Below are positions 50,644-60,982 of a DNA stretch of 64,000 bases, piece after piece (position 1 is the stretch's first letter; every line of letters starts with the position of its first letter). The notes under the pieces are model-generated. The model was not told where the DNA came from and made no database searches. It saw only the letters and a program-made list of their open reading frames with translations. Source of the stretch: Marsupella aquatica (taxonomy: Eukaryota > Marchantiophyta); contig OZ316895.1 of NCBI GenBank assembly GCA_973895155.1, positions 14,136,001 through 14,200,000 on the forward strand, read 5' to 3'. The translations under genes were made by a program, and so were the position numbers.

Positions 50644-51819
50644 ACATAAATTAATATCTGTTAATTGAGAGTAAGTGACATCAAAGATTGAGTGACACCT
50701 TTCACATGCCAAAAAAGCACATTATAACCAAGAAAGTACAAAGATACTAAAGAGTTGTGCACATACAGTACAGATTTGCACTTGCTTCTGACTAGGTAGA
50801 GACAATCAACTCAATTAAAACCATAAAGTTTACAAAGGAAACCATGAGAGGGAACTTAATACACAAGATGTGCACATCTTTCAAATTCATTTGTCTCACT
50901 CTCATGAGAAAAAAGCTAAAGAGTGATTGAAAAGGAAAAATTAAACATTTAGGAGGGGAGCCAAATATATTCAAAATACTCTAAATTCACTAAAATTAAA
51001 AGGGGTCTAAAAGTTAATTCAAAATCAAATTAATACTAATGATCCACCTTGTTAAGGCACATTAAAATTTAAATATTGAACACAAAATATGAATAAGACA
51101 AAATCTAAAAAATGGATTCACCACATAGCAGTTTCATAATAATTTGGCTATTCGGCAAATGACTTTGACTTCCGCAAACATTTTCAATCAACTACTACAA
51201 TATGGTATCCCCCCAAAAACTCTTGGTCGTCTGCCTACTGACTTAATTAAGAATCAAAGACAGATTAATAAGGTGTTAGCAAATGAAATCATTTTTGTCT
51301 CATCTCAGTATCTCACCCTCATCTCATCATACGGACAAAGAATGTCGACATTCTTTGGTGTACGACAGTTAGGGCATGAGTATCTTGTTTGTAGCATTTG
51401 CCGGAACCTTCTTCGAGTCACCCCTGAAACTGAGTGTAATTGGAGCGAATTACAATTCCGCAGGGTTATAGAGTGAATCACACACATTCATTACAGAATA
51501 CATATACCATGGACAAGTGTTGGGATCTATAACTACAATAACTTGTCAAAGTTTCGGACATGAGTGAGAATTGCTCGCAATGACGCGTATCTTGGCAACG
51601 TCTCTAAAAACAAGGAAAAAGTTCACAAGGAGAGAACAAAATCCAGGTATCAAATGTATTTCAAAATTTTATTTATTACTGTTGGACTGTGTGCAGTGGG
51701 GTGCCCAATAAAGGTCTATTCTGTTTGGGAGGGGGCTCTGTACACTAGGCTACTACTATAGCTACTGTAGGAATGAGCGGTACTCCTGATCGTATCATAG
51801 ATAACTAGCTCAATACTCG

Positions 51820-52110
51820 TGCGTTGCACAAAAGATGTCGTGTCGGCCAAGATGTCCTTAAGACAAAAGATGTCGTGTCGGCCCAAGATGTCGTTAAGAA
51901 AATAGAGGTCGTGTCCAGGGTCGTGTTGCCAATGATGTTGTTATGTAAAAGATGTCATTAAAAAAAGAAGTTGTGTCGCCAAAGAAGTCTTTATGTAAAC
52001 GATGTCATCAAGTAAGAAGATGTCATTAAAACAAAGAAGTTGTGTCACCAAAGAAATTGTTATGTGACAGATATCGTTAAGAGGATGTCAAGTAAAAATA
52101 TGTCGTTAAA
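51820..52110 (+). repeat. AAAGATGTCGTGTCG-type degenerate tandem tract
   Basis: Starts with CGTGCGTTGCACAAAAGATG and continues with many copies of AAAGATGTC(A/G)TTAA and AAAGAAGTTGTGTC(G/A)CC words. Confidence 0.7.
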
Positions 52111-52430
52111 AAGAGTCGGGCAGAGGAGAATGGAAGAGGGGGAGAGTGGGGCGAGGCAGGGCCATCCGGGGTAATCGGGTTGGGGAAGGAGGGTGGTGGG
52201 AGGTTGACCGCAAGAATGCGGCAGTCTACGGTCGGCGTGCGGAGCAAGGCGGTAGGGTGGTCGCCCCACTCATAGTAAAGGCTGGCCGCACAACATTTTA
52301 CTTGCCTCCGCTCGGTGCTGTCGCCGCAATCAGATGGAAGTTGACCTCTGTCAGGAGCTGGTGTGAGGGCCATTTTTGGTCTCTATTGCTTTGGTTTTTT
52401 TCCATACTGAATTTCCTACACCCAAATTGG

Positions 52431-52588
52431 CCCTGTAAATTCAAATGACAACCATGGCAAAAAAAAGGCACAACACCTTATTATAGTTTTTGATGTTGTC
52501 AAATGTGGTTGTCCCTTTATATATGTGTCCCAAAACCCTGTCACCCCAGCCAAGAGTGGTTTGGCCCCCAACTCCTTGTTATCTCATC

Positions 52589-52635
<47 letters not shown>

Positions 52636-53345
52636 AATTTTGCCAAGTATATTTGTTTTTATAAAATGATTTCATTCATATGAGTACCAAGGTGAATGGG
52701 TGTATACACTTTCCTTGCATTGCATGCACATCAGGTGTACATTGAGGCAGGGTCAATACAAATAAGACAATGGCCTGGGAGGGATTAGATAAACGAGTGT
52801 ATTTTTGAATACTATGATGGGATCAAAAGGAAGTACTTTACCTGCTAAAGTGATGAGGAATATCAAGAGTATTCTGCTCCCTTCATGTTTTGCTGTGGAT
52901 TTACTTTATTTGTTCTCTTAGCTTTGCTTTGCATATTTGATTTCTTTCACTTTGCTTGGAAATGTAAATTTTGAATGACAGACCACTTCAAAAAGTGGCG
53001 CAAGTGTGTAATTTAGGAGTTAATTTGTAATTGACATAGATTATCATGGGGGTACTTGATGTGAATGTCTAGGTATGGAAAGTACTATGTCTATGCATGG
53101 ATGGTTTCCTATGCATTGATAGTATTATACTTATATGTCCAGAAAGTACTTGATTATTGTGCATTGGTATTCCTAGCATTCCCCCTATTTCTTGATTGGA
53201 AAACGTGCACTCTTTATTTCACACTAAACATTATTCAATTTTGGTTTATTCCTTCTGTTTGTCATATTCTTTGATTTTTGTGCCCTTTAAATTCAAATGA
53301 CTACCACTGCATAAAAAGGCGCAACCTTGTATTATAGTTCTTGAT
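52431..53345. repeat. Direct repeat pair flanking about 790 bp
   Basis: Blocks 52431-52494 and 53283-53345 share CCCT(G/T)TAAATTCAAATGAC, AAAAGGC(A/G)CAAC and TATTATAGTT(T/C)TTGAT. They may be ends of a small retroelement or independent copies of one repeat. Confidence 0.5.
52592..52633. repeat. (AT)n microsatellite
   Basis: About 21 uninterrupted AT dinucleotides. Confidence 0.95.
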
Positions 53346-53883
53346 AATAATTTACTATTCAAATGGAAATTAAAAGTGATAAAGCAAGTTGTACACCTAC
53401 AGGTTACTAGGGGTATCTCTTGACATTCAGCGAGACAATTCACTGTAATGACAGTCATACCAGCCGCTGTCCACTTGTGCCATTACGCCCACTTGTGCCA
53501 TTACACTACCCGCACAAATATTAAAATATTAACCATTTTTGGACAAGTCACAAAAGACTGTCTGAAGTTCACTTTTGGGTGGGGTTAGTGTAAATGACTT
53601 TGTAATTACTCGTGAGGTTTGAATGCCTAACCTGCCTAACCTGCGCAATAAAAATTTGACATATTCAGACTAGTCACAATCCCACTTTTAAGTGGGGTTA
53701 GTATGGAAGGCATTGTGAGACCAACAGAGTTTGAGCACCTGACCTGTGCCTCCTCCCACGAGGGTGCCATGGCTCCACCCAGAGCCTGCTGCACATAGTG
53801 TATCCAGTTATGGTATTTAAATACAACCACTGTGGGTGGATCGGGCAGCAGTCGTGGACAAATAGGGCAAACCATTGCCCTTA

Positions 53884-53893
53884 ATCTCTTGAC
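53884..53893. repeat. Target-site duplication, left copy
   Basis: ATCTCTTGAC, directly followed by a T-rich tract (the poly(A) tail of a minus-strand retroposon). The identical 10-mer occurs at 55886-55895. Confidence 0.8.
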
Positions 53894-55885
53894 TTTTTTT
53901 CTTTTTTATTTCGGGGAAACCATCACTTTACTCAAAGAAAAGCAGGGCGAACACCCAAACAGCCAAACACCCATGTCTGAGGGCAGGAGACAGGAGAGAA
54001 CCAAGTAAAAATAAGGGGAGCTGAAAGAAGGAGCATCCCCACAGAAAGACGAAAGAGGCCCACACAATCCACTGCCTAGTGGAAGGAGGCAGAGAGGAAG
54101 GGAAAGGAGGGCCCCTAGATGAGAAGCTGACATAAAACCTAACTGTCCGAGCGAGAGAGTAACCCAGAGGCCTCATCATCACCGGAATTCTAACCAGATA
54201 CCAGTCAAGGAAACGCCCAGGCCCAACCCCACTGGATGCCAATTCCGCCCAGAATCACCATCATAATACCATCAACTTGGATAGCCAAAGTCACCGTCGT
54301 AGACCAAGCCGCCATCCAAAAGCTATCGATACCACCGGAAGGGCACATCCCTGGGATTGAATCCACCTCCATTTGAGACTGATCTAATTCGGCTCAATTC
54401 AGTTGACTGGGTTGACTGTTCACCTCAACATCCCATGGAATTCATCCCGAAGATAAGGCAATCATCCCCGCCACACAATGGTATATCTCCAAACGGCCAA
54501 CCCCACATACGGGGAACATGCTTGTCCATGGACAAACTGCCGGTCAAAACCAGGTCATAGGAATAGTGTGAAGAAGAGTAGGAGATCCAGAACCGCGTAT
54601 CAATATTATATGCATCAGAGAGAATAGCAGATGCACGAATATCTATCTCAGAGCGGGATGGCAATAATCTGTGCACTGAGGTGCCTATGTCTCCCCCACC
54701 CAGACTCGATGGAGGTCAGAGAGAGTGGAAAGGAAAGGGCAGCTCAAGCCAGGATATCATATTCTGTCACATGGGTAAAACCTCCACACAAAACTCCACC
54801 TGAGAAGACCAGGAACAGGCGAAAAGGCAATCCAGTAGGGAGGGAACAGGTATTACCAGAACAGGACCCAATGAGAGAACCGGCCATGATAGTAACCAAT
54901 AGATCACCAGATCAGAGAGTGTCGAGAACCACAGACCGATCAAGAGTAACCAAGAACAACTCTCGACGGGAGATCTGTAGAATGGGCAAAAGAGAAGCCC
55001 CTCAGTAAGGGGAACGCAGCCTGGAAAGTTGAACTTCTCATCATAATAGCTAAATATTCTACACTAGTAGTCCACTAAGAAGGAGGAACAACACTACTAG
55101 CGAGCAAAGCCACTAAGGAAAAATATCTAACAATACCAGCAGCAGACCCGAATGAGAGATGCTTGACCGAATGGAACCGCCACGGCCAACCAAACCAGAA
55201 TGCACAAGAGGAAGAACGCAAGAGAGGCCTCCATACTTCCTCCAACTCCATGATCATGGCCGTGGTGAGGAGCCCATTGCTGAGGTGAAGACTGGAGGAT
55301 CACGTCATCTGAGATCAGCAAGAACATAAAGTAGAGTCCAAGAAGAGAGGAGCCCAATTCTCCTTCGTCACATCATCACCACTATGACCACCCTCCAATG
55401 TTGAACCCTAGCCCAATTCCCAGAGGGAGAACAAAAGGAAAAGGAGACAAACAAATGAGCCGACACAAGAAATACGGCTAGATGGGTATAATAGCCAGAG
55501 ACTGGGAAGAGACGTTATGATATAACAGGAAACTCGGAATAGAAAAAAGACGTTGGTTAATGAGAGTCTGTACGTTGGAAACGACAAGAGTGTAGCTTAT
55601 CAACGGGAAACACGGTAAGCCAATGGGCTAGAGATAAAATTTTCTGCATAATGCAGGCATTTTTTTTCTTTTTTGTGAGTCGGAGCAAAGCGCCACAGAA
55701 TGCATATGCTGGACCACAGAAGAAGCTGCTGCAAAGGGGGAAAACATAACTGAACGATTTTGAAAAAACGTGTGTTCCTATTATATATTCCAAAGGACCC
55801 ACAAAGTCTCATAGATGACAAACAATCTAGCAGAAAAATGGGGTGATCGGCCCAAAGCCAGATCCAGAGTGCTCAAGAAAGAGTG
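53894..55885 (-). mobile_element. Poly(A)-tailed retroposon, LINE-like or non-autonomous
   Basis: A 1.99-kb segment of distinct composition bounded by perfect 10-bp duplications (ATCTCTTGAC). On the minus strand it ends in AATAAAAAAGAAAAAAA just before the duplication, the mark of target-primed reverse transcription. Minus-strand open frames (for example about 54425-54676) are short and I could not recognise an endonuclease or reverse transcriptase domain. It may be a 5'-truncated or decayed LINE, or a retroposed transcript of unknown origin. Confidence 0.7.
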
Positions 55886-55895
55886 ATCTCTTGAC
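55886..55895. repeat. Target-site duplication, right copy
   Basis: ATCTCTTGAC, identical to 53884-53893, at the 5' end of the minus-strand retroposon. Confidence 0.8.
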
Positions 55896-56445
55896 TATAT
55901 CTTAGTGCACAAAAAGCATACATATGATGCATGGGTGGGAGATGTGTCATGTAGAAAAGAGCTGGCATTGGATTATTTACGTTCTATTTTAATTTTTGCT
56001 CAGAATTTTTCCTATCATTTTCTAACACGTTCAACAGATGGGGTGGGTGTTGTGTTTTTCTTTTTCTTTTGGGTTTTGGATCATACACTTGGGGCCACCC
56101 TCCTCTCCTGTTACCTTTCCTGATTTTTTTTCATTTTCTATTTGTGGGTGCATGCAAATAATATGGGAAGGTGATCTAACCTTGTCCTAACTTCATTTTG
56201 GTCCATCAGTTAAACTTTAGTCATCTGATCCCATCTTATTTTCTTTGCATTGTCCAACATATTCATTATTTGCATGAAGTCTTAGTCATTTTTGCTTTTC
56301 ATTTTCTTTGCAATCTATTTGCATTGCTTTTCCCACAATCTTTTATGTCAACCCAAACATTGATAGTAGTTTGCATACAATTTAGGTGACTGTTTTCTTT
56401 TGTTAGGAAAGGGAGTGGGAGGGGTGGGAGTGGGAGCCAGGGTGG
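55896..56445. other. Spacer between retroposon and copia element
   Basis: AT-rich sequence with no recognised gene. The last five bases before the LTR are GGTGG, one half of a possible target-site duplication whose partner is not in view. Confidence 0.5.
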
Positions 56446-56777
56446 TGTTGAACTAAGACGTCATTCGCAACGACCATACAACCATGACTCATTCCATGCA
56501 CACGTAGTCGACACAATCTCTACGTGGTTCACCTCTTCTCCCTGGCTACATCCACACGAACACTCAAGCTTTACTTCAAGAGTAGACGAACACACATGCT
56601 CTCCCTCTTTCTCAAGTTGCTCCGTTACAATGAGTAAGCACCACCCGTCAGCGGCTTACACTAGCCCTGGTATATATAAGGTCACACACGACTAACCTAA
56701 CCTCAGCTAAGATCCTAACTGTGGTTAGCCTAAGTACCGTAACCTATGAGTCACAAGACTAAGAGCAATCCTTAACA
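56446..56777 (-). repeat. Copia 3' LTR
   Basis: 332 bp. On the minus strand it starts TGTTAAGGATTGC and ends AGTTCAACA, giving the canonical TG...CA ends, and follows directly on a polypurine tract. No second LTR is in the window, so the age cannot be estimated. Confidence 0.85.
56673..56681 (-). promoter_or_regulatory. TATA box in the copia LTR
   Basis: TATATATAC-type word on the minus strand, about 100 bp inside the LTR from its 5' end, in the position expected for the U3 promoter. Confidence 0.5.
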
Positions 56778-56793
56778 AACTCCCCCTTGACTC
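56778..56793 (-). other. Polypurine tract of the copia element
   Basis: Minus strand reads GAGTCAAGGGGGAGTT immediately before the LTR; this is the plus-strand primer site typical of copia elements. Confidence 0.85.
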
Positions 56794-56981
56794 TAGTCTT
56801 GGGGACTGCAATTTCTGCTATCCATATGAGATACTCAGCGGGAAATTCTAGACAATCACCTAAAACCATAGGTGTCCCCCTAAAAACTATTTAAGGTTAA
56901 CTAGGGATTAACTAGAATTAAGCCGTAGCCATAACAGGATTGAGTAACCCATATACAGAAATTACATATTGTTAAGTTACT

Positions 56982-59900
56982 CTACTTGTGTTGCAAATGC
57001 AAAACTTGCAAAGTAGCACGGTGTCTTGAGTAACTCTCCAAAGGAATCACTTTGGTAAAAGCATCAGCCGGGTTGAGCTTTCCATCAATCTTGACTAGCT
57101 CAAACATTTTATCAGACATTGCTTGCCTAATAAAATGGTACCTGATGTCAATGTGTTTCACCCTGCTATCCATAACCTGGTTAATAGCTAGGTGAAACGC
57201 ACTTTGGCTGTCACAATGAAGAGTCATTTTTCCATGCTCCAATCCCATCTCAGTGACCAGCTTATCCAACCAAATTGCTTCCTTTGCTGCTTCTGCTGCT
57301 GCAACATATTCTGCTTCTGTAGTAGACTGAGATACACACTTTTGCAAGGTAGATCTCCAACTTATGCATCCTCTTCCAAGAGTAAACACATACCCAGTCG
57401 TTGACCTCCTTGTTTCCAGACAGCCTCCGTAGTCAGAATCTACATAGCCAACCAAAGATTTGGTTTTGTTTGATCTACTATCAAAGAACAGACCATAGTC
57501 TATTGTGCCTTTAAGATACCTGAGAATCCATTTCACAGCCTCACAATGTATCTTCCCTGGATTTGACATGAATCTACTCACTTTGCCCATTGCTAGGGCT
57601 AGATCAGGCCTGGTACATGTCATCAAATACATTAGACTACCCACTGCCTTCTCATAAGGAATCTTAGTCATCAAGCCTCTCTCCATTGGATCCGTGGGGC
57701 AGAAAGCCGATGATAACTTGAAATGTGGAGCCAAAGGAATACTTACTGGCTTACAATTTTCCATGTTGAATCTTGCAAGTACCTTTTCAGCATACTTGCC
57801 TTGATTCAGCCACAATTGTCCAGTTTTAAAGTTCCTCGTAATCTCCATACCTAAGATCCTCTTGGCTTTCCGAAGATCCTTCATTCGGAATTCAGAACTC
57901 AATTTTTCTTTGAGTTTGTCAACCTCAATTTGATCCTTAGCCACAATCAACATGTCATCCACATAGAGCACCAGAATGAGCAAACCAAACACACCAATCT
58001 TGACTGATTTCGTATAAACACAAAGGTCATACACCATCCTAGTGAATCCTTGTGCAAACATGAAATCATCAAACCGCTTGTTCCACTGTCAAGGAGCTTG
58101 CTTCAATCCATACAAGGACTTAAGCAACCTGCAAACTAAACTCTCTTGGCCCTTCTTCACAAAGCCCAGTGGTTGCCTCATGAAAATTTGTTCTTCCAAG
58201 GTGCCATAGAGAAAAGCAGTAACAACATCCATTTGATCTAACACCAGATCAAAAAACACAACAAGTTGACACAAAATTCGTATCGTGGAATACTTGGCAA
58301 CTGGAGAGAAGACCTCATTGTAATCCACTCCCTTCTCTTGAGTGAATCCCTTGGCAACAAGCCTTGCCTTGTATATCTTGTCTCCTCCATCTGTAGAGTT
58401 GTCCTTCAGCTTGTAAATCCACTTGCTATCCACCACTTGTTGATCACTTGGCAGCTGCACCAGCTCCCATGTTCTATTGTCACTTAAAGATTGTAACTCC
58501 CTCTGCATCGCTGCATTCCATTCATCTTTCTCGTCTGAAATGCACGCCTCATGATAAGAAGAAGGTTCTCCTTCTTCCAAGATCAGTGCTCTGTCATCAT
58601 CTTCAGGTGCAATGTCAATAGCATCTAACCTTGATGAATCTGTCCATTCTCCATACCTTGTAGGAGCTCGAGTAGTACGTCTTGATTTTTTAGCTGATGA
58701 TTCTGGTTGATCTTGTTCTGTTGGTTGAATTTGAGGTATTCCAACAACAACTTGCTCCTCTTGTTCCAATACCGGAACCAACTCCATTCTCAAAGCACCT
58801 CCTTCATTTATGTCATGAAAAATCTCATGACCAATCTCCCCCACAACATGGTCTAGGATAGGAGATTTACCTTTGTCAGTACGGGAAGCCTGAGCATTCT
58901 CCCCCTCCTTTGATGATCTGGATTCATTAAAGGATACATCTCTACTGACAAGCAACGTACAAGCTTCTGGATCCCATAGCCTGTAACCTTTCACACCTGG
59001 TTGATAACCAAGAAAAAGACACTTCTTGGAAGTAGAATCTAGTTTAGATCGATTCTGCTTAGGTGTGAGAGCACATGCATCACTTCCAAAGACTCTAAAA
59101 ACCTGATAGTCTGCGTGCCGTCCATACCTCATTTCAAACGGCATTTTGAAATTGAGTGCACTTGAAGGAGAAAGATTTACCAAATAAGCTGTCGTATTTA
59201 TAGCTTCAGCCCAAAATTCATGCGGTAAACCTGATTGGCTCAACATACTCCTCGATCGCTCCAATAGTGTTCGGTTTAGCCGCTCACAAACACCATTCTG
59301 TTGAGGAGTATAAATTGTCGTGAGATGACGAGTAATCCCTTGCTTTGCACAATATAGTTCAAATTCACTTGAACTATACTCCCCGCCGTTATCTGATCGC
59401 AGATATCTCACCTTGGATCCAGTCTGATTCTCAATTTGGGCTTTCCACTTCTTAAAAGTGCCAAAAACTTCAGACTTGGCTTGTAGAAATGTGATCCACA
59501 CATACCGTGAGTAATCATCAATGAACGTGACATAGTACAATTTTCCAGAAAGTGAGGGAGTTGGGGCTGGACCCCACACATCACTATGTACATACTCAAG
59601 TATAGCTTTGGTATTGTGAGTTCCAACACCAAAGGTTCTCCTGTGCTGCTTCCCAAGTACACAGTGTTCACAAAAATCTAGCTTAGTAGATTCCAAATTA
59701 GAAAGAAGTCCTTTCCTGCAAAGTACCGCCAAACCCTTTTCACTCATGTGTCCCAATCTGCAGTGCCATAACTGAGTCATCTCGCCTTGAGATCTAGTTA
59801 CATTGGCTTCTTCACAAATCACGTTGCCCTCCAATAAATATAGATTCCTGTGCCGCTTACCCTTCATGACAACCTTGCCTCCGGTTGACACTTGAAGAAT

Positions 59901-60430
59901 ACCATCAGTAGAACTCCACCGACATCCATTTGCTTCCAGCATTCCAAGAGAAATCAAGTTCTTTTTCATGTCAGGTATGTGTCTGACATTACTCACTGTT
60001 CGCACAGCTCCATCAAACATCTGAATTTTCACGGATCCAATTCCAACAATTTGACAAGGATGATCATTCCCCATCAACACGGAACCGGTTGATACTGAGT
60101 AAGAAGTAAAAAACTCTTTCATACAACAAATATGATAGGTACAGACACAATCTAAAATCCATTCATCACCGTTGTTACTGGATGAAATGCAAAGGGCAAC
60201 ATCTGGACTTCAGAAGATTTCATCATCAAGCAAGTCAATCATATCAACATCAGTGGCTGCGTTTGCTGATGGTTGATGAGTTTGCTTGACTCGACAGTCT
60301 CGTTTCATGTGGCCAGGCTTGTTACATTTCCAGCATATAATTGGTTTCCTTTCTAGAGATTTCTCTCTAGACCTGGATCTAGACTTAGACCGAGCCTTCT
60401 CCTTACCTCTATTCCGTGAGGGAACAAGAA
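56982..60430 (-). pseudogene. Copia gag-pol reading frame with two in-frame TGA codons
   Basis: One continuous frame carries the gag zinc knuckle (CX2CX4HX4C, CWKCNKPGHMKRDC), a degenerate protease segment, integrase zinc finger and core (HVHSDVWGP-like, SDNGGEY, QQNGVCERLN), reverse transcriptase (YVDDMLIV), and RNase H (GYVDSDYGG, STTEAEY). It is broken by TGA at 60210-60212 (between gag and protease) and at 58089-58091 (in RT, after LKQAP). No frameshift is needed to connect the parts. The protease segment reads ILDCVC where an active enzyme has D-S/T-G. The element is therefore unlikely to be autonomous as it stands. Confidence 0.9.
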
Positions 60431-60982
60431 GCCTTAAATGATGAGTAACAAGCCCATACTTTAGGAACTCTAGCCAAAAAATCAGAAAAACAACGAAAAA
60501 GTCAAAAAAAGTGCAAAAATTAGCACCTATTTTAGAGCAAAAATATGGAGCGAACAAAATATGACATAAACTAGCTATGTTTTGACACCTAAAAATGACC
60601 AAATTCATCTGAAGTTACATTCCACCAATAAATGATCTCAAATACAACACTATTATCTACAATGGTCTCACAATTACACGAGGTGTCTTTTGAAACAACA
60701 ACTAAATCACCTCCAAAAGCCATTGTCATTTAAAAACCAGAAAATAAATTACTACAACTTAACCTGATACACATTATTGTGAAAAGAAGACAAGGAGAAT
60801 AGAAATGACACCATCTAATTGAATTGAAACACAACCCACTAAGATAATATTAAACTACAAATTTCTCAAGAAACTTTAACCATGAATTCATGAATAAGTG
60901 GTAAAGGCATTTTGAAAATTTGTAAATTTTCAAGTTATCCATGTTTTTCAATGGTAATGTCACAAACAATAACTACTTTTCA
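60431..60982. other. AT-rich gap between copia gag and the DUF7869-type gene
   Basis: About 550 bp with no gene. It begins where gag homology stops and ends at the stop codon of the minus-strand gene. If that gene is mobile, one element end should lie here; I see no clear terminal repeat. Confidence 0.5.

Larger units (their letters stand above)
50644..53883. other. AT-rich repeat-containing region without a supported gene
   Basis: Seen: the AAGATGTC tract (51820-52110), a GC-richer island at 52120-52350 with no recognisable product, (AT)n at 52592-52633, and a pair of 63-bp direct repeats at 52431-52494 and 53283-53345. Confidence 0.5.
56446..60430 (-). mobile_element. Ty1/copia LTR retrotransposon, 5'-truncated
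   Basis: Minus-strand element with, in order, gag zinc knuckle, protease, integrase, reverse transcriptase, RNase H, polypurine tract and 3' LTR; this order (integrase before RT) defines Ty1/copia. The 5' LTR, primer-binding site and most of gag are absent: recognisable gag sequence stops near 60420-60430, where an unrelated AT-rich stretch begins. The missing part may lie beyond the right edge if the neighbouring DUF7869 unit was inserted into gag, or may be deleted. Confidence 0.9.

Noticed and set aside
53906-54242. Minus-strand frames near the retroposon 3' end as a coding gene
   Set aside because: Low-complexity Leu/Ser/Cys-rich frames without a domain, lying inside the poly(A)-tailed element.
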